DNA of 61,676 bases, from assembly GCF_002283365.1 (NCBI RefSeq), contig NZ_MQWD01000001.1, positions 3,360,255 to 3,421,930 of the forward strand, given 5' to 3'. Origin of the DNA: Rubrivirga marina (lineage in GTDB: Bacteria > Bacteroidota > Rhodothermia > Rhodothermales > Rubricoccaceae). The notes beneath the pieces are model-generated. The model saw nothing but the letters and a program-made list of their open reading frames with translations, was not told where the DNA came from and searched no databases. This document shows, one piece after another, positions 1 through 8,238 of this stretch. Every line of letters starts with the position of its first letter. The stretch's first letter is position 1. Made by a program: the position numbers and the translations under genes.

Positions 1-77
1 GGAAAGGTGCGGCCGAAGCGTCGGCCCTGCCACCCGATCCGCCGAAGGTCGTGTGGAACAGGTCGGTTCGCCCTCCC
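1..77. other. Left edge, no gene seen
   Basis: These bases lie beyond the stop of the small membrane protein gene on the minus strand. I see no convincing reading frame or hairpin. They may hold the end of an intergenic spacer cut by the window. Confidence 0.4.
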
Positions 78-479
78 CTATCCCTCATCCCTCGTCCTCC
101 GCGCCGTCCACACGACCCAGGCGGTGACCGCGACGGCGGCGAGTTGGCGGAACGGCACGAACGCGATCGCGAGCGTCGGGGCGCTCGGACGAGCGTCGGG
201 ACGAAGGGCGACGGCATAGAGGGCGACGCCCAGCCCGAGTGTCAGGAGCGCGCCGAGGAGCGCGGCCCACGACGCCAGCCGGTGGCTCCCAGCCAGGCGG
301 ATGGTCACCCAGGCGAGGCCCAGAGCCGGCAACGCCGCGTACGTGGCACCGTCCAGCACGCCCGTCAAGGTCGGGCCGGCACCGGCGCGCGAAGCGACGA
401 TCGCCGGGAACACCGCCCCCGTGCCCAGCACCAGGCCAGCCGTGACGAGCGCGCCAATCCGGAGTCCGCCCCCGCTCAC
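78..479 (-). CDS. Small integral membrane protein, unknown function
   Basis: A 133-residue protein starting at GTG. About four hydrophobic segments alternate with short loops (roughly residues 6-28, 42-62, 70-90 and 107-125), and the C-terminus is basic (ARRTRDEG). It lies in the inner membrane by prediction; I recognise no family motif. The start is supported by a 4-bp GTGA overlap with the stop of the upstream recX frame, which implies translational coupling. Codon use is like that of its neighbours. A function in recombination is not implied by the coupling alone. Confidence 0.6.
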   Translation of the reverse strand: MSGGGLRIGALVTAGLVLGTGAVFPAIVASRAGAGPTLTGVLDGATYAALPALGLAWVTIRLAGSHRLASWAALLGALLTLGLGVALYAVALRPDARPSAPTLAIAFVPFRQLAAVAVTAWVVWTARRTRDEG

Positions 480-1192
480 CCGACGTCCCAGAGCGCCTCG
501 TCCTCGCCGTCCGCCGCCGCGTCCACCGCGTCACGCGCGACGTCGAACCCGAAGCCGCGGCGGACGAGGTATTCCATCGTCTTCTTCTTCCGCTTGCGGA
601 CGTCCTCCTCGGACGAGAGCAACCGCCACTTTTTCGCGGCCTGCTCGCGGGCCTCGGCGCCGAGGTCCTCCGCCTCGGTGAGCTCCGCGAGCGCCTCGTC
701 GATCACGCGGCGGCCGACGCCCTTTCGCATCAGATCCTGCCGCAACCGTGCCGGGCCATAGCCGCGACCGTTGAACCGGTCGCGCACGAACGCCCGGGCA
801 TACGCCGCGTCGTCGACGAGGCCCAGCCCCTCGAGATGGGCGACGGTATCCTCGACGATGGTCTCCGCGTACCCCTTCCTCAACAGCGACTGGCGGATCT
901 CGTCGGCGGTCCGCGCGCGGTGGTTGACGCTCGCGAGCGCGGACGCCTTCGCCGCGTACGTCTCTTGCCGAATGAGGAGCTCGCGCTGCTCATCGGCCGT
1001 CAGCGTGACGCCCTTGCGGAGGCCGGACTGGATCACGAGGTCGACCGCGAGGCCGAAGGCGAACTGCTCGTCGATGAACACGCTCGCACGCTCGGGGTCC
1101 TTCTTCTGCTGCGCGACGCGGGTGACCGTCCCGTCGCGGAGGTCGAGGTCGGCGGGGTCGGGGCGCTCGCGGCGGGGGGTCAGAAAAGCCAT
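476..1192 (-). CDS. recX: RecX family regulatory protein
   Basis: RecX binds the RecA filament and limits its extension and activity during recombination and SOS induction. The 238-residue product starts at the ATG at 1192 (MAFLTPRRE); an in-frame start 17 codons upstream adds a basic, unlikely leader. Three-helix RecX repeats are visible: residues ~75-110 (RTADEIRQSLLRKGY), ~115-150 (GLVDDAAYARAFVRDR then GPARLRQDLMRKGV) and ~190-230 (KTMEYLVRRGFGFDVARDAV). The charged N-terminal ~70 residues are extended, as in many Bacteroidota RecX proteins. It overlaps the downstream membrane protein gene by 4 bp. recA is not in the window. Confidence 0.88.
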   Translation of the reverse strand: MAFLTPRRERPDPADLDLRDGTVTRVAQQKKDPERASVFIDEQFAFGLAVDLVIQSGLRKGVTLTADEQRELLIRQETYAAKASALASVNHRARTADEIRQSLLRKGYAETIVEDTVAHLEGLGLVDDAAYARAFVRDRFNGRGYGPARLRQDLMRKGVGRRVIDEALAELTEAEDLGAEAREQAAKKWRLLSSEEDVRKRKKKTMEYLVRRGFGFDVARDAVDAAADGEDEALWDVG

Positions 1193-1239
1193 GGCACAGG
1201 GTACGCCCGGGGGGTGACGCCTGGTCCGTCCGTGCCGCA

Positions 1240-3750
1240 TCACCAGCGCGCCGAGACGCTCACGACGGGCCAGCCCGGGAGCCCCCGCGCGTCGGTCGCC
1301 AGCGGGAGCCCGACCTCACCGACCCCACGGCTGATGGATGGGCCGAGTGGACGCGCCGTGGCCTGTGCGAGCGCGGTCCACTGGAGCCCCCCAAACGCCG
1401 TGTGGGCGCCGACGGCCCCGCTCGCCCGGACCTGCACCCCGTCCCGGCTCCCATCGGGACGCGTGAGCCCGGATTCGACGTCGAGGCGGAGCGCGGCGGT
1501 CCACGGACCCGCGGCCCGCTGGGCGATGAGCCCGAGCGCGACCGGCCGGTCGTACGCCGACGCCCGCCACTCCCCTCCCGTCTCGGGCCGAATCTGGGCC
1601 CGACTGAGCGCCCCGCTGAAGCCAAGCGTCCAGTCGGCCACCGCGTATCGCGTGGCGAGTTCGATGCCTGCGGCGCGTCCGGCGTGCGCTGGATGGGTCG
1701 CGAGGAGATCGGCCGGAATCACGCCCGCCTCCTGAATCGAGCTGCCCACCGGCTCCAAGAGGCCGCGCGACCGCCGACCGTACACGTCGAGGCTGAACGC
1801 AAGCGGGTCCGAGGGCGCCCACTCCACGCCCGCGCCCACCTGCCACGCCCGCGCGAGCGCGACGGCGCCATCCGAGAGAAGCCAGCGCGAGGCTGCCAGC
1901 GCGTACCGCCCCGCGACGAGATCGCGGACGCGGTGGACGGCCTGCGTCTGGCGACTCAACCCAGCGCGGACCACGAGGCGATCCTCATCGGGCGACCACC
2001 GCGCGAACAGCCGGGGGCTGAGGTCCAGACCCATCGGCCGCCCGTCGACGACACGGGCCTCGGCGCGGAGGCCCGGCTGGACTTGCCACCCCTCCCCTGG
2101 ACGCCACGTGTCCATCACGTATGCGGCGACCTCCCCGACCCGTTGCCGCGCGTCGTCGGCGCCCTCCGGCCGGACTTGTTTCCCCGTCACCTCGCGCGAC
2201 GCGACCTGGATGCCGCCGCGGAGCTGGTGCGTCAAGGACACGAAGTGGTCGACGTCGAGCGACGCGCCCCGCTCGACGAGCGCTTGGTCGGTACGGGTCT
2301 CCCCCAGCCGGAGCCGTCGGTTCTCGACCGCCGAGTGGCCGGTCTGGTAGCCGAGGGCGGTCACGAGCGTCGTCTGCCCGACCAGCCCCTCGTAGCGGGC
2401 GGACGCCGTGTGCGTCCTCCACCCGTAGTCCATCCCGCCGATTCCGATGGGAAGGTCGATGCGGACGGCATCGGTCCCCAGCGTGCCGCCCACCTCGACG
2501 TGGCCGTGCCGCCCCACCCGCCGGCTGAACTTGAGGGCGGCGTCGCTGAACGTGACGTCGGGCCGGCCGGTACGCCGGAACGGGTCGCCGCCGGTCGGGT
2601 CGAGGACCCACGCACCGCCCTCAGCACGGAGGCCGGGCGTGAGGAGCGCGCCGAGCGCCGAGCGCCGGAAGCCGATGTGCATCCCGGTCTCGCCGCCCAG
2701 CGGCACGTCGGCGACGGCCCGGGCGGCGACGGCGCCGAGGCCGAGCGTGCGGAGCGTGTCGCCGGCGAGCGCATCCGTGGTTTCCACGTCGAGCACGGCC
2801 GCCAGCCCACCCCCGAGCGACGCTGGCAGGGACCCGCGATGGAAGCGGACGCGGGACAGCGCCTCGGGCTGGAACGCCGAGAACAGCCCGAACGCGTGCC
2901 ACGGCTCGTAGAGTGGCACGCCGTCGCGGACGTAGCGCGTCTGCGTCGGGTCGGCACCGCGGACGACGAGCGCGCCGCTCGCGCCGCCGGTCCGCGTGAG
3001 GCCCGGGAGCCACGAGAGCGTCGCCGCGAGGTCGGCCTCGCCGAGGGCGTACGGGATGGCGGCGGCCTGGCGGGCGCCCAGTTCGGTCATGCCCGGCTGT
3101 ACGCCGGGCGGCTCCGGACCGGCGATCACGTCGGCATCCGGGCTCTCGACGGTCTCGGTCTGAAGGCGGATCGTCGGCGGGAGCCGCGGCGAGTCGGGGA
3201 AGACGTCGAGCTCGAGGCGGACCGGCGTGTAGCCGACGTGCGACACGCGGACGACGTAGCGGCCCGTCGGGAGGTCCGCGACCGCGAACGACCCGTCATA
3301 GGCCACCACGTCGCCGAGGCCGAGGTCGACGAGCCAGACGTGCGCCCCCATCAGCGCGGCGCCCGTCTCGGCGTCCACTACACGGCCGTCGAGCGTGCCG
3401 GTGTAGGCCTCGCGCTCGGTCTCGCCGGCCACCGTCACGTTCAGCGGCTCCTTGATCAAGACGTACTGGCCCTCGCGGATCCGCTCGGCGCGGACGCCCG
3501 TCCCGCGGAGCAGGTACCGGAGCGCGCGGTCGGGGTCGTCGGACGCGCGGTAGCGGCCGGTCACGCGGACGTCCTCGACCAGCCGGAGGGCGAACACGAG
3601 CTCGAGACCGGTCGCCTCGGCGAGCTCGTAGAGCGCCTCCGACAGCGGCGCGCCGACCCACACGAACTCGGCCTCGGCCTGTGCCCCGGCCGGGCGCACC
3701 GCTCCCAGGGCGATCGCGGCGGCGAGCACGGGGAGGACGAACGGGCGCAT
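1240..3750 (-). CDS. TonB-dependent outer-membrane receptor with STN signalling domain
   Basis: An 836-residue outer-membrane receptor that would import a ligand (by family usually an iron chelate or oligomer) using TonB energy, and report its presence to FecR. Order of parts: signal peptide 1-24; STN domain ~26-100 (starts EFVWVGAPLSEALYELAEAT); carboxypeptidase-regulatory-like fold ~108-180 (GRVVDAETGAALMGAHVWL); plug ~205-320 (VVRGADPTQTRYVRDGVPLYE); beta-barrel to the end, closing on a terminal aromatic (VSVSARW). The start at 3750 gives a clean signal peptide. It is third in order after the sigma factor and fecR genes, the classic fecI-fecR-fecA arrangement. The substrate cannot be told from sequence. 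Confidence 0.88.
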   Translation of the reverse strand: MRPFVLPVLAAAIALGAVRPAGAQAEAEFVWVGAPLSEALYELAEATGLELVFALRLVEDVRVTGRYRASDDPDRALRYLLRGTGVRAERIREGQYVLIKEPLNVTVAGETEREAYTGTLDGRVVDAETGAALMGAHVWLVDLGLGDVVAYDGSFAVADLPTGRYVVRVSHVGYTPVRLELDVFPDSPRLPPTIRLQTETVESPDADVIAGPEPPGVQPGMTELGARQAAAIPYALGEADLAATLSWLPGLTRTGGASGALVVRGADPTQTRYVRDGVPLYEPWHAFGLFSAFQPEALSRVRFHRGSLPASLGGGLAAVLDVETTDALAGDTLRTLGLGAVAARAVADVPLGGETGMHIGFRRSALGALLTPGLRAEGGAWVLDPTGGDPFRRTGRPDVTFSDAALKFSRRVGRHGHVEVGGTLGTDAVRIDLPIGIGGMDYGWRTHTASARYEGLVGQTTLVTALGYQTGHSAVENRRLRLGETRTDQALVERGASLDVDHFVSLTHQLRGGIQVASREVTGKQVRPEGADDARQRVGEVAAYVMDTWRPGEGWQVQPGLRAEARVVDGRPMGLDLSPRLFARWSPDEDRLVVRAGLSRQTQAVHRVRDLVAGRYALAASRWLLSDGAVALARAWQVGAGVEWAPSDPLAFSLDVYGRRSRGLLEPVGSSIQEAGVIPADLLATHPAHAGRAAGIELATRYAVADWTLGFSGALSRAQIRPETGGEWRASAYDRPVALGLIAQRAAGPWTAALRLDVESGLTRPDGSRDGVQVRASGAVGAHTAFGGLQWTALAQATARPLGPSISRGVGEVGLPLATDARGLPGWPVVSVSARW

Positions 3751-3823
3751 CGGCGGAGGATAGGGACGGGCACAACGGCCGACGCCCCTCCGTCCGCGTC
3801 CGCGCCGCTGGTCGGGCCGTCCC

Positions 3824-5032
3824 CTACTCGACGATCCGGTAGCCCGCCCCGTCAACGAGAACCTCGCCACCGAGCGCGAGCGCGAGCTTGTCGAGCGCGT
3901 CGTCGAGACCGTCGGCGCCCCACTCACTCGCGCCGAGCGGCTCGCCCGCCAGCGTCGAGTCGATCTCGACCTCGGCGTCGAAGCGGTCGGCGAGGCGGCG
4001 GACGATCTCAGCAGCCACGGTACCCTCCGCGACGTAGAGCGTTCGGGTCCAGTCGAGGGACGCGAGGTTGGCGGCCTCAGGCGTCGTCGGCGGGTCGAGG
4101 GCGAGCACGCGGCTCCGCTGCCCCGGCTCGAGGCGGATGGCGGCGTCCGGCGTCGCGCGCGGCGCGAGCGCCACGGCGCCCTCCACCAGCACCACCTCGG
4201 TCTCGACATCGGAGGCGTCGACCGAGAACGTCGTCCCGAGCACGGTCACCTCGGCGTTGGGCGTCGTCACCTCGAACGGATGGTCCGGGTCGCTGACGAT
4301 CTGGAACAAGGCCTCGCCGCCGAGCAGCCGCGCCTTGCGGGCCTCGTCGTCCGAGACTTCGAGCCGCGCGCCGTCCGCCAGTTCGACCGTCGAGCCGTCG
4401 GCGAGGGTGACGGTCTGGGCGCCCGCGACCGTCTCCCACCCGGCGTCGCGCGTGGCGAGGAACGTGAGGACGCCCGCGAAGGCCACGACGGCCACGACGG
4501 CGGCCATCCGCGCGATCCAGCGCGTCGGCCGAGCCGTGCTCCGCGCCGCAGGCCGGTCCGCCGCATGGCTCACCGCACGGTCCGCACGACGCGCCGCCGT
4601 CTGGGTAGGCGCCGCCGTCTGGGTGGGCGCCGCCGTCTCGGTGGACCGCCCCACCGAGGCGGACGCCGTCGCCGGTCCCGTCGCGGCCTCGGACCACGCG
4701 GCCTCGAAGGCGTCCCGGTCGGACCGGATGCGCCGGACGGCGGCGACGAGGCCGGGGTGCTTGGCGAGCGCGGCGTCGAGGGCCGGACGGGCCGCCTCGA
4801 CCTGCTCGCGCTCGGCATCGCTCAGCAGGTCGTCGTCGGCGAGGGCGTAGAGGACCAGGAGCGCGCGGTCCGGGAGGTCGCGGGCGAGTTCACGGCGCAC
4901 GCCGGCTCGGAGGCTCTGCCAGCGGGCAAACGCCTCGGCGAGCGCGGGGTGCTCGCGGAGCGCCGCGTCGAGGGCGGCCCGCTCGTCGGGCGGGAGCGCG
5001 TCGTAGAGGGCGAGGGCGTCGGGGTCGCGCAT
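3824..5032 (-). CDS. FecR-family anti-sigma factor
   Basis: A single-pass inner-membrane regulator that holds the ECF sigma factor and receives the signal from the receptor STN domain. The protein has 402 residues. A cytoplasmic helical region covers ~1-165, one membrane helix ~172-192 (AAVVAVVAFAGVLTFLA), the FecR beta domain ~200-300 (TLADGSTVELADGARLEV; FEVTTPNAEVTVLGTTFSV) and a C-terminal STN-like/DUF4974 domain ~330-402. A Thr/Ala linker, ETAAPTQTAAPTQTAAR, lies just before the membrane helix and comes from an 18-bp triplication. The gene starts 10 bp after the sigma stop, so the two are probably co-transcribed. Confidence 0.88.
   Translation of the reverse strand: MRDPDALALYDALPPDERAALDAALREHPALAEAFARWQSLRAGVRRELARDLPDRALLVLYALADDDLLSDAEREQVEAARPALDAALAKHPGLVAAVRRIRSDRDAFEAAWSEAATGPATASASVGRSTETAAPTQTAAPTQTAARRADRAVSHAADRPAARSTARPTRWIARMAAVVAVVAFAGVLTFLATRDAGWETVAGAQTVTLADGSTVELADGARLEVSDDEARKARLLGGEALFQIVSDPDHPFEVTTPNAEVTVLGTTFSVDASDVETEVVLVEGAVALAPRATPDAAIRLEPGQRSRVLALDPPTTPEAANLASLDWTRTLYVAEGTVAAEIVRRLADRFDAEVEIDSTLAGEPLGASEWGADGLDDALDKLALALGGEVLVDGAGYRIVE
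4591..4644. repeat. Three tandem 18-bp units inside fecR
   Basis: Three consecutive units beginning GCGCCGCCGTCT (4591-4608, 4609-4626, 4627-4644) differ by only one or two bases. On the coding strand they translate as a repeated (E/Q)TAAPT linker between the cytoplasmic and membrane parts of the anti-sigma factor. In-frame units mean copy number could change linker length without breaking the gene. Confidence 0.8.
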
Positions 5033-5042
5033 GGCGATGGAC

Positions 5043-5612
5043 TTAGAGGGCCGCGTGGAGCGCGGCGAGGACGGCGAGGCCCACGGCGACGGCGGATCCG
5101 TCGGCGAGGAGCCCGCGGAGCTTCTCGAAGGCCCGCTTGACCTGCATCTTCACGGCGGCCTCGGTCGTGTCGAGCGTCTCGGCGATCTCGGCGTAGGGGT
5201 AGCCGAGCTCGCGCATCTCGAGGATGGTCCGGGCGTGGTCGGTCAGCGCCGCGAGCGCGCCCTCGAGGTCGAGCTTGAGCCCGACGTCCTCCGCGCCGAC
5301 GGAGCCGGGCGTCGGGAGGTCGGGGTCGAAGAGGGCCTCGCGCGACGAGTAGCGGCCGCGGTAGAAGTCCTGGAGCTCGAAGAGGGCCGCTTTCATGGCG
5401 AAGGCCTTGAACCGGGCCGGGTTGTTGAGCGCGTCGAGGCCGCGGTGGACGCGGACGAGCGCGTTCTGGACGAGGTCGTCGACCTCGGGCGCGGCCCCGA
5501 TCCGGCTGCGGAAGAAGCCCCGGATGGGGCGCTCGACGGCCGAGAGGAGGGCCTCGCGGGCCGCGTCGTCGCCGGACTGGGCTCGGGTGACGGCGTCGGG
5601 GTCGAAGGTCAT
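5043..5612 (-). CDS. ECF sigma-70 factor with hydrophobic C-terminal tail
   Basis: A 189-residue alternative sigma factor expected to direct RNA polymerase to the receptor operon. Region 2 spans ~10-80 (EVDDLVQNALVRVHRGLDAL, the DD-V-N/F region 2.1-2.2 signature). Region 4 spans ~118-170 (ILEMRELGYPYAEIAETLD, then TTEAAVKMQVKRAFEKLR, the helix-turn-helix). The last 16 or so residues (AVAVGLAVLAALHAAL) are strongly hydrophobic, beyond the normal end of the family, and may touch the membrane or FecR. It is first of three genes with fecR and the STN receptor. ATG start. Confidence 0.88.
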   Translation of the reverse strand: MTFDPDAVTRAQSGDDAAREALLSAVERPIRGFFRSRIGAAPEVDDLVQNALVRVHRGLDALNNPARFKAFAMKAALFELQDFYRGRYSSREALFDPDLPTPGSVGAEDVGLKLDLEGALAALTDHARTILEMRELGYPYAEIAETLDTTEAAVKMQVKRAFEKLRGLLADGSAVAVGLAVLAALHAAL

Positions 5613-5685
5613 GGGCGGGGTGCCTCAGGGGGAGGCATCAGGGGAGCCGCCGCTCGACCGTCCGGAGTCACACCGGGGCGGACGG

Positions 5686-6495
5686 CTACTCCGACGCGGT
5701 CTGCTCGCCGCCGGCCGCGCGCCAGCCGGCGTAGGCACGGTCGTAGAGGCCCTGGGCCTCCTCCAGCGTCGGGCTCTGCGGGAAGAGCGTCGTCAGCTGG
5801 TCGTAGAGGTCGAGCGCCGAGCGGTAGCGCGCGAGCTGGCGCGCCGCGATGCTGTTGTCGGCGTACGTGACCTGGGCGCGGAGCGCCCCGAGGAGTGCGT
5901 CATCGGCGTAGACGCTGGCCGGGTACTCGTTCAGCACGTCCCGGTAGGCGATCACGGCGGCCTCGTAGTACTCGCGGCGCTCGTAGAGCCGGCCGGCGTC
6001 GTACATCTTGTGAGCCAGCTTCTCGCGGAGCTCGGCGGCGATGGCCTCGGCCGCGGGCACGTTCGGGCTCTCCGGGTACTGCTGGACGTAGATCCGGATG
6101 TAGCTCAGGGCCTGACGCGTGTCGGTCTGGTCGAGCTCGTAGCGGGGGCTGAGCTCGGCGTACGCCTGGATCCGCTCGAAGGCGGCCTGCTCGACGCGCG
6201 GGTCGGTCCGGTAGAACTCGATGAACCGCGTAAACTCGCTCCCGGCGAGGAGGTACTGCCCGTCGGCGGCGTAGGCCCGCGCGAGCGCGAGTTGGGCGTC
6301 GTCGGCGAGTTCGCTGGTCCGGCCGAAGTCGAGGGCGGCGCGGAGGTGCTCGATGGCGCGACCGTAGTCCCCGTCCGCGGCCTCTTCGACGCCACGATCG
6401 TAGGCCTCCTGGGCCGAGCCAAACGTCGTGGGACCGGCCCCACACCCCGCGGCGGCGAAGACGGCGAGGGCGAGCAGCCCGGAACGGATCGGCAT
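5686..6495 (-). CDS. bamD: Outer-membrane assembly lipoprotein BamD
   Basis: BamD is the essential TPR lipoprotein partner of BamA, acting at the inner face of the outer membrane to insert beta-barrel proteins. The 269-residue product starts at the ATG at 6495 and has a lipobox ending AAAGC, with Cys18 as the lipidated residue. TPR-like helical pairs follow: ~27-60 (AQEAYDRGVEEAADGDYGRA), 64-98, 108-150, 158-195 and 200-255. Length fits the family (about 240-300). bamA is not beside it, but a TPR/periplasmic-binding protein lies just upstream. The spacer between them carries two short repeats. Confidence 0.85.
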   Translation of the reverse strand: MPIRSGLLALAVFAAAGCGAGPTTFGSAQEAYDRGVEEAADGDYGRAIEHLRAALDFGRTSELADDAQLALARAYAADGQYLLAGSEFTRFIEFYRTDPRVEQAAFERIQAYAELSPRYELDQTDTRQALSYIRIYVQQYPESPNVPAAEAIAAELREKLAHKMYDAGRLYERREYYEAAVIAYRDVLNEYPASVYADDALLGALRAQVTYADNSIAARQLARYRSALDLYDQLTTLFPQSPTLEEAQGLYDRAYAGWRAAGGEQTASE

Positions 6496-6595
6496 GGACG
6501 GTCGGGAGGGAGCGAGTCGCAGAGCGGGCACGAACGGAATCGGTGACGCCTTATTGCGACTCAATCTCGTCTGCCCGGGCCTCCTTTCGCAGACG

Positions 6596-6637
6596 AGAAC
6601 CGGCGAAGACGAGGGGAGAACCGGCGAAGACGAGGGG
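6596..6637. repeat. Two 21-bp direct repeats upstream of bamD
   Basis: A perfect tandem pair, unit AGAACCGGCGAAGACGAGGGG (units at 6596-6616 and 6617-6637), sits about 100 bp upstream of the bamD start. Each unit could be a binding site for the same protein or a product of slippage. Confidence 0.85.
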
Positions 6638-6719
6638 TCGCTGCGCACGGGGAGACGGGGATAAAGGGAGTCGGCAGAGGTCTCAGGGTGAGCGTGACCG
6701 TCGCAGGTGCTGCTCCGCA

Positions 6720-6747
6720 GGTTCCCGATTTCCATCTCCCGATTCCC
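6720..6747 (-). repeat. G-rich degenerate heptamer run at a gene end
   Basis: Read on the minus strand the run is four 7-base words, GGGAATC, GGGAGAT, GGAAATC and GGGAACC. It begins at the stop codon of the periplasmic-binding protein gene. A similar run (GGGAACG, AGGAGAT, GGGAACC) follows the trkH stop at 48020-48046. Confidence 0.55.
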
Positions 6748-8186
6748 TACTCGAGCAGCACCGCCTGGCCGTCGCGGAAGCCGAGGACGTAGAGGGCCTC
6801 GTTGACCTGTCCGTCGTTGAAGCGGAACCGGTGGCCGACCCCGTCGAACAGCGGGGCCGAGCGGAGCGCGTCGGCGAGCGTCGTCTCGTCGCCCTCGGTC
6901 TGGGAGAGGAGGAACCGCGTGATGTCGTAGCCGATGATCGCGAGGCGGTCCTGCCCGATCCCGGCCAGCTCGCGGTAGCGACGCCCGAAGGCGTCGGCGG
7001 AGCCGGGGGCGACGAAGAAGTCCTGGGTGAACACGGCTCCGAGACGGCTGGCACGGGCTGTCGACGTCGAGAGGCCTTCCCACTCCGTGTTGCCGAGCGG
7101 GCGCGGCGCGCGGTTCAGGGCGTCGAGCGAGCGGAGCGCGTCGGCGGCGTAGCGAGGAGCGTCGCGGCCCGTGACCGGGAGGTAGACGGCGTCGACGCTC
7201 TGGAGGGCCGCGGCGCCGACCTCGCGGTCGAGGTCCTCCCAGTCGCCCGCGTCGGCCAGCGACTCCTCGAAGGCGACGGCCGCGCCGAGGCGGCGGGCCT
7301 CGGTCGCGAACGCCCCGGCCATGTCGGCCCCGAGCGTGCCGGTCTGAGAGGCCACGCCGAGCCGGTCGAGCCCGAGCCGGCCGACGGCGTAACGGGCCAT
7401 CGCCCGGCCGCGCGCCGGGAACGTCGGGTTGGCCTGGAACACGAACCGGCGCCCGCGCCCGACGGCCTCGTCCGTCGCCAGCGGCGCCACGAGCACGATG
7501 CCGGCCGCCTCGGCGGCCTCGCCGGCCGGGGCGGCCTCGTCGCTGAAGAGCGGGCCCACGATGGCGTCGGCGCCCTCCGCCACGACGCCCTGGACGGCCT
7601 GGCGTGCCCCTTCGCCGTTGCCGCGCGAATCGCGGAACACCATCCGCACCGGCCGCCCCTGACCCGACGCGTTCCGCTCGTCGACCGCGATCCGGATCCC
7701 ATTGAACAGGGCTTGTCCGAGGTAGCCGTCCGGCCCGGCGATGGGCAGCACGATGCCGAGGTCGAACGGCCGGCCGCGCCCGCCGGGGCCGCCCTGCTCG
7801 GCCAGGGACCGGATGCGCTCGGCCTCCGCCGTGTAGCGGCTCGACGGGTACGACTGGATTAGGACCGAGGCGGCCGCGATGGCACGGTCGAAGTCGGCAT
7901 CGGCGTAGGCGGCCTTGGCCGCCATGAGAGTCGCTGCGGTCGAGCGCTCGTTGTAGCCGAACTCGTCGGCGGCACGCGAGAAGAGGCGCTGGGCCTCGGC
8001 GTAGGCGCCCTGCTGGTACGCGGCGAGCCCGTTCTGGAAGGCGGCCTCGGCGGCCGGGACGGCCTCAGCGGTCGCCGGTTGAGCGACGGCGGGGCCGGCG
8101 ACGGCGAGTGCGAAGAGAAGGCAGAGGAGGCGGACCACGGGCGGAGGGGCGACGGACGAGGGCGGTCCCCCAAGATCCGACCGCAC
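6747..8186 (-). CDS. LpoA-like protein: TPR plus periplasmic binding domain
   Basis: A 479-residue exported protein. A signal peptide (LLCLLFALAVAGPAVAQ) precedes a TPR stretch ~45-125 (AAFQNGLAAYQQGAYAEAQR) and a type-I periplasmic-binding fold ~140-475 (LGIVLPIAGPDGYLGQALFN; AIVGPLFSDEAAPAGEAAE; FVFQANPTFPARGRAMA). TPR fused to this fold is the architecture of LpoA, the outer-membrane activator of penicillin-binding proteins. Branched-chain amino-acid binding proteins share only the second half. No lipobox Cys is seen, unlike LpoA, so the role is inferred. A GTG at 8138, right before the hydrophobic core, is an alternative start. Neighbours are bamD and fluC. Confidence 0.75.
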   Translation of the reverse strand: MRSDLGGPPSSVAPPPVVRLLCLLFALAVAGPAVAQPATAEAVPAAEAAFQNGLAAYQQGAYAEAQRLFSRAADEFGYNERSTAATLMAAKAAYADADFDRAIAAASVLIQSYPSSRYTAEAERIRSLAEQGGPGGRGRPFDLGIVLPIAGPDGYLGQALFNGIRIAVDERNASGQGRPVRMVFRDSRGNGEGARQAVQGVVAEGADAIVGPLFSDEAAPAGEAAEAAGIVLVAPLATDEAVGRGRRFVFQANPTFPARGRAMARYAVGRLGLDRLGVASQTGTLGADMAGAFATEARRLGAAVAFEESLADAGDWEDLDREVGAAALQSVDAVYLPVTGRDAPRYAADALRSLDALNRAPRPLGNTEWEGLSTSTARASRLGAVFTQDFFVAPGSADAFGRRYRELAGIGQDRLAIIGYDITRFLLSQTEGDETTLADALRSAPLFDGVGHRFRFNDGQVNEALYVLGFRDGQAVLLE

Positions 8187-8238
8187 GTCCGGCCGGGCAA
8201 GGCGGCGCGTCCGCCAGCCGGTGCCACGTCCGCGAATT

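Noticed and set aside
51-761. Long plus-strand open frame opposite the membrane protein and recX genes
   Set aside because: Arg/Pro/Ser-rich translation typical of the antisense of GC-rich genes; recX on the other strand has clear family motifs.
1402-4296. A 964-codon plus-strand frame opposite the TonB receptor
   Set aside because: It mirrors the receptor gene, has no domain and is very rich in Arg/Glu/Asp; the minus-strand receptor is certain.
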